Counted from the first letter of the stretch, positions 25,822 through 35,726 are shown. The stretch is DNA of 64,000 nucleotides from Denitrobacterium detoxificans (GCF_001643775.1 NZ_CP011402.1:408001-472000), one strand, 5' to 3'. Translations and numbers: made by a program. Notes: generated from the letters alone by a model not told the origin.

Positions 25822-27060
25822 ATGCAAATGACCTCCGACCAGTTCGCGTTGCTTGCCAAGCAGCTCGAGAACCTCAAAGATCGTTCCGCGTTCTATGCGA
25901 AGAAGTTCGAGGGCATCGATCTGGCCAGCATAAAGACCCAGGCCGATTTCGAGAAGCTTCCCTTCAGCGAGAAGGCCGACTTGCGCGAGGCGTATCCGCT
26001 GGGACTGGCTGCCGTGCCGGAAGAGCAGATCGTGCGCATCCACAGCAGCAGCGGCACCACGGGCACTCCCGTCATCGTTCCCTATACCGCCAAGGACGTG
26101 GACGACTGGGGCGAGATGTTCAAGCGCTGCTATGAAATCGCAGGCATCACGAACCGCGATCGCATTCACATCACGCCTGGCTATGGCTTGTGGACTGCTG
26201 GTATCGGCTTCCAGAATGGCGCCGAGAAGCTGGGTGCCATGGCCATCCCCATGGGCCCGGGCAATACGAACAAGCAGATTCAGATGATGATCGACCTGAA
26301 GTCCACGGTTCTGTGCGCCACGGCCAGCTATGCCCTGCTGCTTGCGGAGGAAATCGAAAAGCGTGGCATTCAGGACCAGATTCACTTGCGCAAGGGCGTT
26401 ATCGGCAGCGAGCGCTGGGGTGCCAAGACGCGCGAGCGCATTCAGGAAATCCTGGGCATCGAACTCTACGACGTGTATGGCCTTACCGAAATCTACGGCC
26501 CCGGCATTGGCATTAGCTGCCCGGAAAACGATGGCATGCACGTGTTCAACGACTACGTGTACGTGGAAATCATCGACCCGGAAACGGGCGAGGTGCTTCC
26601 CGATGGCGAGTGGGGTGAAATCGTGCTCACCACGCTGCAGAAGGAAGGCGCTCCGCTTATTCGCTTCCGCACGCACGACCTTTCGCGCATCGTGCCCGGC
26701 ACGTGTGCCTGTGGCCGCGAAGACGTGCGACTCGACATCATTTCGGGGCGTTCCGACGACATGATGAAGATTCATGGCGTGAATGTGTTCCCCAGCCAGA
26801 TCGAGGAAGTGCTCTCCGCGTTCGACGGCGCTTCGAGCGAGTATCAGATTCGCATTTCGCACCTGGACGGCCGCGACACCATGCGTCTGTATGTTGAGGC
26901 GGTAAGCGGCGAAGTCGACTTCGCGCAGCTGGGCAAGCAGATTGCCGCCGAGGTGAAGAGCCGCATCGGCTTTACGCCGCTGGTGAAGATCGTCGAGCTG
27001 GGCCTGCTGCCTCGCAGCGAGAAGAAGAGCAAGCGCGTGTACGACGAGCGCTACGAATAG
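25822..27060 (+). CDS. Phenylacetate-CoA ligase family protein
   Basis: The 412-residue adenylate-forming enzyme has the P-loop-like SSSGTTGTP near 74-82, VYGLTEIYGPG near 218, and a C-terminal domain with SGRSDDMMKIHGVNVFP. PaaK enzymes activate aryl acetates to CoA thioesters with ATP. Behind iorAB it could run in reverse to save ATP, as acyl-CoA synthetases do in aromatic amino-acid fermentation. Exact substrate is not visible. Length is slightly short of PaaK (about 430). Confidence 0.87.
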   Translation: MQMTSDQFALLAKQLENLKDRSAFYAKKFEGIDLASIKTQADFEKLPFSEKADLREAYPLGLAAVPEEQIVRIHSSSGTTGTPVIVPYTAKDVDDWGEMFKRCYEIAGITNRDRIHITPGYGLWTAGIGFQNGAEKLGAMAIPMGPGNTNKQIQMMIDLKSTVLCATASYALLLAEEIEKRGIQDQIHLRKGVIGSERWGAKTRERIQEILGIELYDVYGLTEIYGPGIGISCPENDGMHVFNDYVYVEIIDPETGEVLPDGEWGEIVLTTLQKEGAPLIRFRTHDLSRIVPGTCACGREDVRLDIISGRSDDMMKIHGVNVFPSQIEEVLSAFDGASSEYQIRISHLDGRDTMRLYVEAVSGEVDFAQLGKQIAAEVKSRIGFTPLVKIVELGLLPRSEKKSKRVYDERYE

Positions 27061-27080
27061 CGAATCTTCCATATGCGCTA

Positions 27081-27114
27081 AAGGGGCGGCTGCGCGATTG
27101 CGTGGCCGCCCCTT
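27081..27114 (+). terminator. Hairpin after the paaK-like gene
   Basis: AAGGGGCGGC (27081-27090) pairs with GCCGCCCCTT (27105-27114). No U-tract follows, so it may be a weak terminator. Confidence 0.55.
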
Positions 27115-27161
27115 GCTATGTGCGCATTTTGACAAGGTATTCCCTTTTTCGCGCCGTATTG

Positions 27162-27310
27162 TATAATACCCCTAACACTTTAGCACTTTACCGTACTAAA
27201 GTGGCCAGGTCAGAAACCTGTTATCAATAATCCGCTCAGAAAAATGAGCGGATTTGGAAGAAGAGCGACCAGTATACTGGTGCATGGGCCAAGCGAAAGG
27301 TGGGGATGAC
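27162..27310 (+). promoter_or_regulatory. his operon -10 and structured leader
   Basis: TATAAT sits at 27162-27167; the TTGACA at 27129 is too far upstream to be its -35. The leader has CACTTTAG/CTAAAGTG (27176-27203), AATCCGCTCA/TGAGCGGATT (27229-27254) and the 14-bp palindrome ACCAGTATACTGGT (27268-27281). No His-rich leader peptide and no T-box were found. The palindrome could be an operator or part of an attenuator. Confidence 0.5.
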
Positions 27311-28924
27311 ATGAATTACGTCACGCCGGCGGGATTGCGCGATGTTATGCCCGAAGAAGCGCTGCAGCGCGAACAGATCAACAGTCGGGTTCAGGCGTTG
27401 TTCTCGGAGCATGGCTACGCGCCCATCGAGACCCCGTCCCTCGAGCGCATGGATGTCCTGCGCGCCGCGGGGCGCATTCCGTCTCTGCCCTTCAAGCTCT
27501 TCGACGCTTCGGGCGATCTGCTCGCCCTGCGTCCCGACGTGACCATGCAGGTGGCGCGCATGTGCGCAACGCGTCTGCGCGGTCAGGCGGGCCCTTTCCG
27601 CTTTCGCTATACGCAGCGAGTGTTCCGCGAGGCCGATCAACAGGCCGCTTCGCGCGAGCTCACGCAGATCGGCCTGGAATGCCTGGGCATCGAGGGGCCG
27701 CAGGTTGACGCTGAAATAGTGGGGCTGTTCGCATCGGCGCTGCGTTCTGCGGGGCTCAACGAGTTCAAGATTGCGCTTGGCACCGTGGGCGTCCTGCGCG
27801 CGCTGCTGGAAACCTGCCCTGCGGATGGCGCCTGGAAGAACCAGGTGCTCGAAGCGTACCACGCATCCGATTTCATCGAGCTCGATCGCCTGACCTCACT
27901 GCCCGAGGTTCCCACGGCGTTCGCGCGCGCCATTGCCCAGCTGCCGTTCATCCGCGGTGGGCGTGACGCCATCGAGCGCGCCCGTCAGCTTGCCGAGCCG
28001 CTGGGGTGCGCCCGCGGTCTGGCCGATTTGGCCAGTACGTTCGACATTCTGTGCGAACAGGGCATGGAAGACGCGCTGCTCATTGACTTCAGCATCATGA
28101 GCTCGTTCGACTATTACACGGGAATCGTCTTCGAGGCGTATGTGCCCGGCATGGGCGCAAGCCTGGGAAGCGGCGGCCGCTACGACGGCATGCTTGCCTC
28201 CTACGATGGCGATTCGCTTCCCGCTGGGGGCTTCGCGTTCTACTTGGAGCAGGTCATGGCCGCGCTTGCGGGGCAAGCGGGAGCCAGCCGCCCCTTGCGC
28301 ATTGCCGTGCCGAAGGGCTCGCTCAATGCCGACACCATTCGCGTCTTGGCGCAAGCCGGCCTCGATACTTCCGGCTTGGAAGACCCTGGCCGTCAGCTCA
28401 TCATTAGCAACCCGGGTGTCGATTACATCATCGTGCGTCCTACCGATGCTCCGGTTTTCGTGGCCATGGGCGCCGCGGATTGCGGCATCTGCGGTCGCGA
28501 TAGCCTGGTCGAGGCAAGCCCCGACGTGGTGGAGCTCGTCGATTTGCAATACGGCGCATGCAAGTTCGTGGTGGCGCAGCCCAAGGGTGCAACGCCCGCA
28601 GTGCAAGAGCGCTATCGCAAACTGGGTAGCATCCGCGTTACCACCAAGTACCCCAACATCACGAAGGCGTATTACGACCGCATTGGCCAGCAGGTGGAAA
28701 TCGTTCGCCTGCACGGCAATATCGAATTGGGCCCGCTCATTGGCATGTCCGACCGCATCGTCGACATCACCGCCACGGGCACCACGCTTCGTGAGAACAA
28801 CCTGGAAGTGGTGGACGACGTCATGGAATCCACCGCCCGTTTCTTTGCCAACCCTTGCGCGTTCCGCATGGACGAACGCGTGTTGCGCCTAGCCACAACG
28901 TTGAAAACCAACATCGCAGAGTAG
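27311..28924 (+). CDS. hisZG: Fused ATP phosphoribosyltransferase: HisZ regulatory + HisG catalytic
   Basis: ATG at 27311 has AAAGGTGGGG upstream and yields 537 residues. Residues 1-325 are a HisZ, a histidyl-tRNA synthetase paralogue (MNYVTPAGLRDVMPEEA, then GGRYDGM). From about 330 it is a short-form HisG (LRIAVPKGSLNADTIRVL, then DITATGTTLRENNL). HisG joins ATP to PRPP in the first step of histidine synthesis. Short HisG usually needs separate HisZ subunits for feedback control; here both are one polypeptide with a short linker and no stop. It leads the his operon. Confidence 0.93.
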   Translation: MNYVTPAGLRDVMPEEALQREQINSRVQALFSEHGYAPIETPSLERMDVLRAAGRIPSLPFKLFDASGDLLALRPDVTMQVARMCATRLRGQAGPFRFRYTQRVFREADQQAASRELTQIGLECLGIEGPQVDAEIVGLFASALRSAGLNEFKIALGTVGVLRALLETCPADGAWKNQVLEAYHASDFIELDRLTSLPEVPTAFARAIAQLPFIRGGRDAIERARQLAEPLGCARGLADLASTFDILCEQGMEDALLIDFSIMSSFDYYTGIVFEAYVPGMGASLGSGGRYDGMLASYDGDSLPAGGFAFYLEQVMAALAGQAGASRPLRIAVPKGSLNADTIRVLAQAGLDTSGLEDPGRQLIISNPGVDYIIVRPTDAPVFVAMGAADCGICGRDSLVEASPDVVELVDLQYGACKFVVAQPKGATPAVQERYRKLGSIRVTTKYPNITKAYYDRIGQQVEIVRLHGNIELGPLIGMSDRIVDITATGTTLRENNLEVVDDVMESTARFFANPCAFRMDERVLRLATTLKTNIAE

Positions 28925-28938
28925 AAGGAGAGTGACCC

Positions 28939-30231
28939 ATGCGACGTGTAGTGCTGAATGCGGGAGAAAAGTTCAATAACGGCCACCTGAAGCGCACGAG
29001 CGCCTTCAATGCCCAGGCCCTGAAGGCTGCCACCGACATCGTCGATGCGGTGCGCGAAGGCGGCGACGCTGCGCTGCGCGATTTCACCGCGCGCTTTGAC
29101 GGCGTCGAACTCGAGAGCTTCCGCGTAAGCCAGGAGGCCATCGATGCGGCTCTGGCTACGCTCGACCCCAATCTGGCGAAGAGCCTCCAGCACGCCGCCG
29201 ACCAGGTTCGCGAGTTCCACGAGCGTCAGCTGCAGGAAAGCATGTTCGCCGTGCGTCCCAACGGCGCGCTTATTGGCAGCAAGCTTACGCCCATCGAGGC
29301 CGTGGGTATCTACGTTCCCGGCGGTCGCGCCCTGTATCCTTCCAGCGTCATCATGAACGCCATTCCCGCCCAGGTGGCAGGCGTGGAGCGCATCGTATGC
29401 GTTACGCCTCCCACGAAGGACGGTTCGCTCGATCCGGCCGTTCTGGAAGCGTGTCGCATCTGCGGCGTAAGCGAGATCTACTCCATTGGTGGCGCTCAGG
29501 CCATTGCCGCACTGGCGTATGGCACAGAAACCATCGAGCCCGTCAACAAGATTACGGGTCCTGGCAATGCATACGTTGCGGCGGCCAAGAAGATTGTCAT
29601 GGGCGATGTGGGCATCGACATGATTGCCGGTCCCTCCGAGGTTTGCGTAGTGGCCGACGAAACGGCCGACCCGAAGATGGTTGCCATCGACCTCATGGCC
29701 CAGGCCGAGCACGATCCGCTGGCCAGCTGCTACCTGGTGTGCTTCGATGCCGCATATGCCGATGCGGTGGAAGCCAACATCGAGCAGCACATGAAGCGCA
29801 GCACGCGTGCCGACATCACCACGGCAAGCCTGCGTGACCAGGGTCTCATCGTGGTATGCCCCGACATGGAAACGGCCATGGGCGCCGTGAACGTCATTGC
29901 TCCCGAGCACCTGGAAATGCACATCGCCAACGCCATGGGCCAGCTGGGTGCCGTCCGCAACGCGGGCGCCATCTTCCTGGGCGAGTGGACTCCCGAGGCC
30001 GTGGGCGACTACGTGGCCGGCCCGAATCACACGCTTCCCACTGGCGGCACCGCGAAGTTCAGCAGCCCGCTTGGCACCATGGACTTCATGAAGCACTCCA
30101 GCGTCATCCAGTACACGCGTCAGTCGCTCGCCGACGACGGTGACGCCATCGTCGCCATCGCCGACCGCGAGGGTCTGTGGAGCCACGCGGAAAGCGTGCG
30201 CCTGCGTCTGCAGGAGCTGAATCGTGGCTAA
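28939..30231 (+). CDS. hisD: Histidinol dehydrogenase
   Basis: The 430-residue enzyme has [11 protein letters not shown], the [15 protein letters not shown] block and IDMIAGPSE, the family signatures, and late [16 protein letters not shown]. It oxidises histidinol to histidine in two NAD steps with zinc. GAAGGAGAG precedes ATG. Its stop overlaps the GTG start of hisC. Confidence 0.97.
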   Translation: MRRVVLNAGEKFNNGHLKRTSAFNAQALKAATDIVDAVREGGDAALRDFTARFDGVELESFRVSQEAIDAALATLDPNLAKSLQHAADQVREFHERQLQESMFAVRPNGALIGSKLTPIEAVGIYVPGGRALYPSSVIMNAIPAQVAGVERIVCVTPPTKDGSLDPAVLEACRICGVSEIYSIGGAQAIAALAYGTETIEPVNKITGPGNAYVAAAKKIVMGDVGIDMIAGPSEVCVVADETADPKMVAIDLMAQAEHDPLASCYLVCFDAAYADAVEANIEQHMKRSTRADITTASLRDQGLIVVCPDMETAMGAVNVIAPEHLEMHIANAMGQLGAVRNAGAIFLGEWTPEAVGDYVAGPNHTLPTGGTAKFSSPLGTMDFMKHSSVIQYTRQSLADDGDAIVAIADREGLWSHAESVRLRLQELNRG

Positions 30232-31294
30232 GCTGCGCGCTTCGAATTCCCTGCTTCGCGGCGTCGAGCCTTATGACCCGAAGTACCTGCCTGCGCAGGT
30301 GGGACTCAACGCCAACGAGACTACGTTCGATGTTCCCGCCGATGTAAGGCAGGCCATCGAAGGGGAAATCGCGCGCATGGCGTTCAATCGTTATCCCGAC
30401 CCCATGGCCAATGAGCTGCGTCAGGCCATTGCCGAATGGCATGGCGTGGAGCCTGACCAGGTTATTTGCGGCAATGGCGGCGACGAGTTGCTGTTCGACC
30501 TGGCTTTGGCCTGGGGTGGCGAGGGCAATGCGCTTCTGAACGTGCCGCCCACGTTCAGCGTATACGCGGCCAACGCGCGCCTTACCGGCACGCAGGTCAT
30601 CGATGTTCCGCGTCGGGCCGATTTCTCCATCGACCAGGACGCGGTCGTCGAACGTGCTTCGCGGGGCGATGTGGGTATGGTGGTCATCACCAGCCCAAAT
30701 AATCCCACGGGCGATGTGGCGCCCCTTGCGTTCATCGAGCGCCTGCTGCAGGCCACCGATGCATTGGTGCTGGTCGACGAGGCATACATGGAATTCGCGC
30801 CGCGCGAAGCCAGTGCCGAGCCGTTGCTTGCGAAGTATGACAACCTGGTCATCCTGCATACGTTTTCCAAGGCATATCGCCTTGCGGGCGTGCGCATGGG
30901 GTACCTGCTTGCGTCGTCGGCGGTTGTGGCCGAGCTCACGAAAGTGCGTCAGCCGTATTCGGTCGATGCCGTTTCGCAGGCCATCGCGCTGCAGGTAGTG
31001 CGGCATCGCGCCTCGTTCGACGAGGGCATTGCGCTCGTTGTCGCCGAGCGTGCTCGCCTTGTCTCGGAATTGCAGGCTCTGCCGGGCGTTACGGTGTATC
31101 CGAGTGCGGCGAACTTTCTGCTCGTGCGTTTCGAGCAGGACGCCTCTACCGTGTGGGAGCGCCTGTATGAACGGGGCGTGCTTGTGCGCGACTTCAGCGC
31201 GGGCCCGCTCACCGCTGGGTGCCTGCGCATAAGCGTAGGCATGCCCCAGGAAAATGATAGGCTTATCGCTGCTTTGCAGACAATTCTGGCATAG
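30224..31294 (+). CDS. hisC: Histidinol-phosphate aminotransferase
   Basis: The 356-residue PLP enzyme starts at GTG overlapping the hisD stop by 8 bp. It has GLNANETTFDVP, ITSPNNPTGD, and the PLP lysine in HTFSKAYRLAG near 216. It converts imidazole-acetol phosphate to histidinol phosphate. CAGGAGCTG is the RBS. Confidence 0.95.
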   Translation: MAKLRASNSLLRGVEPYDPKYLPAQVGLNANETTFDVPADVRQAIEGEIARMAFNRYPDPMANELRQAIAEWHGVEPDQVICGNGGDELLFDLALAWGGEGNALLNVPPTFSVYAANARLTGTQVIDVPRRADFSIDQDAVVERASRGDVGMVVITSPNNPTGDVAPLAFIERLLQATDALVLVDEAYMEFAPREASAEPLLAKYDNLVILHTFSKAYRLAGVRMGYLLASSAVVAELTKVRQPYSVDAVSQAIALQVVRHRASFDEGIALVVAERARLVSELQALPGVTVYPSAANFLLVRFEQDASTVWERLYERGVLVRDFSAGPLTAGCLRISVGMPQENDRLIAALQTILA

Positions 31295-31307
31295 AGAGGG
31301 GTCGATC

Positions 31308-31907
31308 GTGGCTGAAGGCACTCGCGTGGCGCACGTTACGCGCACCACCAAGGAAACCGATATCGATATCACCATCGACTTGGATGGCACGGGCGTTACC
31401 GACATTCAGACGGGCGTGCCCTTCTTCGACCATATGCTCGACGCGTTTGGCCGTCATGGCTTGTTCGATTTGAAGGTGCGCGCCAAGGGCGACATCGAAG
31501 TCGATGCGCATCACACCGTGGAAGACTGCGGCATCGTGCTTGGCCAGGCCATTGCGCAGGCCCTGGGCGACAAGCGCGGCATTGTGCGCTTTGGGAACAG
31601 TTTCGTTCCCATGGACGAGTCGCTTCTGCTTGCGGCTATCGATATCTCGGGTCGAGGACAATTGCACTATGCTGTCGACCTGCCCATTCAGATCATCGGC
31701 ACGTTCGATACCTCGCTGGCGAAGGAATTCTTCATCGCGCTGGCTAGCAATGCGGGGCTTACGTTGCACGTGCGCAGCCTTGCGGGAGAGAACGCGCATC
31801 ACATCATCGAGGCTGCCTTCAAGGCCGCGGGTCGCGCGCTGTGCCAGGCCACACGCATCGATCCGCGCATTGCCAACGTGCTGCCCTCCACCAAGGGCGC
31901 CCTATAG
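31308..31907 (+). CDS. hisB: Imidazoleglycerol-phosphate dehydratase
   Basis: GTG at 31308 gives 199 residues and is preferred over an earlier start that would lie within hisC. It has FFDHMLDAFGRHG, DAHHTVEDCGIVLG and HHIIEAAFKA, holding the His/Glu metal ligands. It is monofunctional, without the histidinol phosphatase domain found in enterobacteria. No histidinol phosphatase is evident in the window. Confidence 0.95.
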   Translation: MAEGTRVAHVTRTTKETDIDITIDLDGTGVTDIQTGVPFFDHMLDAFGRHGLFDLKVRAKGDIEVDAHHTVEDCGIVLGQAIAQALGDKRGIVRFGNSFVPMDESLLLAAIDISGRGQLHYAVDLPIQIIGTFDTSLAKEFFIALASNAGLTLHVRSLAGENAHHIIEAAFKAAGRALCQATRIDPRIANVLPSTKGAL

Positions 31908-31931
31908 CGTTCGTTTTGCCAAGGAGTTCAC

Positions 31932-32576
31932 ATGATCGCGGTCGTCGATTATTGCAAGGGGAATTTGAAGAGCGTCCAGCGCGGGCTTGCTGCCGTAGGC
32001 GGGGAGGCGGAAATCGTTTCCGACCCCGCGCGTATTGCATCTGCCCAGGCCATCGTATTGCCGGGCGTGGGTGCGTTCGCCGACGCTTCCGCTTCCATGC
32101 TACAAAGCGGGCAGATGGAAGTCATTCGCGAGCGCATTGCCCAAGGCGTGCCGTTTTTGGGCATCTGCTTGGGTCTGCATCTGCTTTTCGCCGAGGGCAC
32201 CGAAGGGGGCAACCCTACGGAACCTGGCTTGGGCGTCATCCCGGGTGTTGTGGATCGCATGCCCTCGCATGACGAGGCGGGCGCATTCTACAAGGTTCCC
32301 CACGTGGGGTGGAATACCATCGAACCCGTTCAAGGGGCCAATTGGGGTGACTGCCGCCTGCTTGCGGGCATTCCTGCGGGCGAGTACTTCTACTTCACCC
32401 ACAGCTACATTGCCTGCGAAAACGACTGCACGGTTGCCATGACCCAGCATTCGGTTGCGTTCCCCAGCGTCGTGCAGCGTGGTAATGCGTATGGCGTGCA
32501 GTTCCACCCCGAGAAATCGTCGGATGCCGGCTTGGCCGTGCTCCGCAATTTCCTGAGCATCGTAAAGGAAGGATAG
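31932..32576 (+). CDS. hisH: Imidazole glycerol phosphate synthase, glutaminase subunit
   Basis: The 214-residue class I amidotransferase has the nucleophile C in GICLGLHLLF near 78 and the late QFHPEKSSD histidine/glutamate pair. It releases ammonia from glutamine for HisF. It sits between hisB and hisA with a good RBS (AAGGAG). Confidence 0.95.
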   Translation: MIAVVDYCKGNLKSVQRGLAAVGGEAEIVSDPARIASAQAIVLPGVGAFADASASMLQSGQMEVIRERIAQGVPFLGICLGLHLLFAEGTEGGNPTEPGLGVIPGVVDRMPSHDEAGAFYKVPHVGWNTIEPVQGANWGDCRLLAGIPAGEYFYFTHSYIACENDCTVAMTQHSVAFPSVVQRGNAYGVQFHPEKSSDAGLAVLRNFLSIVKEG

Positions 32577-32578
32577 CC

Positions 32579-33304
32579 ATGTACCTGCTTCCCGCCATCG
32601 ACATTCTTGACGGTCGTGCTGTGCGCCTGGCGAAGGGTGACTACAATCGCGTGACGGTCTATAACGAGGACCCTGTTGAACAGGCCAAGCGCTTCGAAGA
32701 CGCGGGCGCTACGTGGGTGCACGTGGTCGACTTGAACGGGGCGCGTTCGGGCAAGCAGGAGAATCTGGCCCTTATCGAGCGTATTGCCGAATCAACGTCG
32801 CTCAAGGTGGAAAACGGCGGCGGCGTTCGCGATATGGCTGCCGTGCAGCGCCTATACGATGCGGGTGTGAGTCGCGTGGTTCTGGGAAGCGCGCTGGTGG
32901 TCGACAAGGAGTTCGCCGAGCAGGCCATTGGCACGTTTGGCGATCTGCTGTGCGCGGGCATCGATGCGCGCGGTGGGGAAGTGGCCATCCAGGGTTGGCG
33001 CGAAGGCGCGGGCGTGCCTGCTGAAGAGCTGGTAGCCGAAGTGGCTGCCGCTGGGTTCAAGCACCTGGTGTACACCGACATTTCGCGCGATGGCATGCAG
33101 ACGGGCATTGATGCATCAGCCTACGAACGTATGTCGCGCGTATTCGGCAACCCGGTCATCGCCAGCGGCGGCGTGACCAACATGGACGACCTGCGCAACC
33201 TTGCCCAGGTGGCACAGTCCATCGAGGGTGTTATCACGGGTCGTGCCGTATACGAGGGCACGCTTGGTGTTGCCGAGGCGCAATCATTCTGCGATGCCCT
33301 GTAG
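32579..33304 (+). CDS. hisA: ProFAR isomerase (HisA)
   Basis: The 241-residue TIM-barrel protein starts MYLLPAIDILDGRAVRL with catalytic D near 8. ENGGGVRDM, LCAGIDARGGEVAIQGW and VYTDISRDGM follow. It isomerises ProFAR to PRFAR. In some actinobacteria the protein (PriA) also serves tryptophan synthesis; this cannot be decided here. It is 2 bp after hisH. Confidence 0.94.
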   Translation: MYLLPAIDILDGRAVRLAKGDYNRVTVYNEDPVEQAKRFEDAGATWVHVVDLNGARSGKQENLALIERIAESTSLKVENGGGVRDMAAVQRLYDAGVSRVVLGSALVVDKEFAEQAIGTFGDLLCAGIDARGGEVAIQGWREGAGVPAEELVAEVAAAGFKHLVYTDISRDGMQTGIDASAYERMSRVFGNPVIASGGVTNMDDLRNLAQVAQSIEGVITGRAVYEGTLGVAEAQSFCDAL

Positions 33305-33364
33305 GGGCCAAGGTTCTGCTAGTTGCCGCGCTTCGGCGCATGGCTGTATACGGGAAGGAGCGAC

Positions 33365-34129
33365 ATGCTGGCGAAACGCGTGATTCCCTGCATGGACGTA
33401 AAAGACGGACGCGTCGTGAAGGGAGTGAACTTCGTGAACCTGCGCGATGCGGGCGACCCCATCGAGCTTGCCCAGCGTTACGACGAGCAGAAGGCCGACG
33501 AGGTCATTTTCCTGGATATCACGGCCACGCACGAGGGGCGTGCCACTACGGTGGCGCTGGCCAGCAGGGCTAGCGAAGAGCTGCACTTGCCGTATTGCGT
33601 GGGTGGCGGCTTCCGCACCGTTCAGGATATTCGCACGATGATTGCGGCGGGAGCCGACAAGGTGTCGGTGAACAGCGCAGCGGTGGAAGACCCCACGATC
33701 ATTACGCGTGCGGCTGCGGCGTTTGGCAGCCAGGCCATTATTTGCGCCATCGACGCCAAGCAGGTGGCGGGCAACCCCAACAAATGGGAAGTGTACGTGC
33801 ATGGCGGGCGCAAGAACACTGGCATCGACGCCGTGCAGTGGGCCCAGAAGGTTGCCGCATGTGGCGCGGGCGAGATTCTGCTTACCAGCATGGACCGCGA
33901 TGGCAGCAAGGATGGCTTCGATATCCCTCTTACGCGGGCCATTGCGCGCGCGGTGGATATTCCCGTCATAGCCAGTGGTGGCGTGGGCACGCTCGAGCAC
34001 TTTGCCGAGGGCATCATCGAAGGCGAAGCCGATGCCGTGCTCGCTGCGAGCGTCTTTCACTTCGGCACGTATACGGTGCGCCAGGTGAAGGAGTATCTGC
34101 GCTCCCAGGGCGTTCACGTACGCCTGTAG
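33365..34129 (+). CDS. hisF: Imidazole glycerol phosphate synthase, cyclase subunit
   Basis: The 254-residue TIM barrel starts [20 protein letters not shown] with the catalytic D11. [24 protein letters not shown] and [13 protein letters not shown] follow. It uses HisH ammonia to close the imidazole ring. ATG at 33365 follows GGAAGGAG. It is the last gene of the main his operon. Confidence 0.96.
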   Translation: MLAKRVIPCMDVKDGRVVKGVNFVNLRDAGDPIELAQRYDEQKADEVIFLDITATHEGRATTVALASRASEELHLPYCVGGGFRTVQDIRTMIAAGADKVSVNSAAVEDPTIITRAAAAFGSQAIICAIDAKQVAGNPNKWEVYVHGGRKNTGIDAVQWAQKVAACGAGEILLTSMDRDGSKDGFDIPLTRAIARAVDIPVIASGGVGTLEHFAEGIIEGEADAVLAASVFHFGTYTVRQVKEYLRSQGVHVRL

Positions 34130-34160
34130 CCACGCGGTTCAATACATGCATATCATGAAA

Positions 34161-34186
34161 AAGGGCAGGCCATTGGGCCTGCCCTT
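34161..34186 (-). terminator. Bidirectional terminator between hisF and GH25 gene
   Basis: AAGGGCAGGCC (34161-34171) pairs with GGCCTGCCCTT (34176-34186). On the - strand it is followed by TTTTTC, so it is best placed to end the GH25 gene; it may also stop the his operon. Confidence 0.8.
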
Positions 34187-34209
34187 CGCTTGCGTGTTGC
34201 GTTGGCGTG

Positions 34210-35535
34210 CTATTTCGCCTTGGCGTACCAGGCAACGCCTTCGTCGTGCCAGCCTAGGCGCACGAGCATATCGCGTTCGGTCGTGCTCGTGGTGAAGTTA
34301 TGCGCGCCCGACTTGGCGTTGGGATTGTACTGGCGGTACAGGGGCACTCCCGACTCGCCTGCGCTATACCATCCCACACCCTCATAGCGCCAGCCCAGGC
34401 TCACGAGATGGTTTTTCTCTTCGGCCGAAAGGGTGTAGTGGTGGTCTCCGCCGTTCGGGTTGTACAGGCGATAGACGGCGCTGCCCGACGTGGGGGCAAC
34501 CCAACCCTTGTCTTCCCAGTTCCATCCAGCCAACGTGAGGAATTCGGCCTCGTGCTGGCTTGCGGTGTAGAAGTGCTCACCCGAGTTCGGGTTGTACAGG
34601 CGGAACATGGTGCCCGAGGCATAGTTGCCCTGCAGGAATCGCATGTTTAGATCGGCTACATTCACGTCGGTGGTGTTGCCCGGAATGCCGGGAAGCTGGG
34701 CCATCGAGCTGTATTGCCAGATGCCGCAGCCATTGCTCGCCAGGCTGCTGAACTTGCCGCCGAAGGGCGTGGTGGCGTAGCCGTCTTGTCCGGGCGTGTA
34801 GTAGTCCTTGCTGTAATAGCGGGCGATCCACATCCAGTCGCTGCCCATATCGATTTCGGAAAGGTTGTCGGCCCACCACGAGCAGCTTGCATATACGCCC
34901 ACTTCCCAGTAGCCGTTGCTCTGCAGCTCCTCGCGGAATGCGTCAACGATTTGCGCATAGGTGCTTCTGCTCAGGCCATTGGTGGTGTTGTCTTCCATGT
35001 CCAGATAGATGGGCAGGGAGAGTTCCTCGTACGTAATGCCCTGCTCACGGAGCTGACGCAGGACGTGCTGCGCCTCGTCACGTGCTTCGGTGGCGTTCGT
35101 GGCATACGAGTAGATGTATACGCCGAAGGGGATGTCGTTCTGTCGGACGCCGCGAATGTTGTTAGCCCATTGGCTGTCGTCTTGGGCTGAGGTGTTGTGC
35201 CCCCAGCCGCAGCGCACGATGGCGTAGCGCACGCGTGACTTGGCTTTGGCCCAGTCAATCGTCTTCTGGTGGTGGCTTACATCGATGCCGAACTTTACCA
35301 AGTCGGGAGACGTGGACTGCGCGGTGAGGCCGGAAACTTCGCCTACATCGAACGCGCCATCGTCGTCGGAGGCGCCAATGAGCTCGCCGTCGGAGTAGCG
35401 CCAGCTGTTTTCCAGGCCGTCCTCCTGGCTGGCCCATGCGGTGGAAGTGGTGGCAGCGAATACGAATGCAAGCGCGACCACGACCAGGGTCGCTTTGATG
35501 CCATGGATGATAGGTGCGTTTGAAGTGCGAGTCAT
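34210..35535 (-). CDS. Secreted GH25 lysozyme with three YRLYNPN repeats
   Basis: The 441-residue protein has a signal peptide (about 1-35, ending STAWA). A GH25 muramidase domain follows at about 58-270, with KFGIDVSHHQ, VRCGWGHN and the catalytic YLDMED. The last 140 residues carry FRLYNPNSGEHFYTAS, YRLYNPNGGDHHYT and YRQYNPN repeats, nearly the same as in the CHAP protein at 19085-20083. It should cleave the glycan of peptidoglycan outside the cell. It is transcribed against the his operon. Confidence 0.88.
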   Translation of the reverse strand: MTRTSNAPIIHGIKATLVVVALAFVFAATTSTAWASQEDGLENSWRYSDGELIGASDDDGAFDVGEVSGLTAQSTSPDLVKFGIDVSHHQKTIDWAKAKSRVRYAIVRCGWGHNTSAQDDSQWANNIRGVRQNDIPFGVYIYSYATNATEARDEAQHVLRQLREQGITYEELSLPIYLDMEDNTTNGLSRSTYAQIVDAFREELQSNGYWEVGVYASCSWWADNLSEIDMGSDWMWIARYYSKDYYTPGQDGYATTPFGGKFSSLASNGCGIWQYSSMAQLPGIPGNTTDVNVADLNMRFLQGNYASGTMFRLYNPNSGEHFYTASQHEAEFLTLAGWNWEDKGWVAPTSGSAVYRLYNPNGGDHHYTLSAEEKNHLVSLGWRYEGVGWYSAGESGVPLYRQYNPNAKSGAHNFTTSTTERDMLVRLGWHDEGVAWYAKAK

Positions 35536-35726
35536 ATGGCCTGCTCAATGAATCTATGTAGGTCCCACTTTACCATGGAACGTATGTCCATGCATGGATT
35601 CGGCTAAGAGCGCATATGTTCGAATGGCTCGCTTCGCATGCGGGTTGCGAGCCCCGAAAAACCACCTGATGGGAGTATCGTTCTGCGGTATGATGATGCG
35701 AACGTTTTTCGATTGAAGGAGCACCC

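Noticed and set aside
27129..27167. TTGACA plus TATAAT as one his promoter
   Set aside because: The spacer would be 27 bp, too long for a sigma-70-type promoter; only the -10 was kept.
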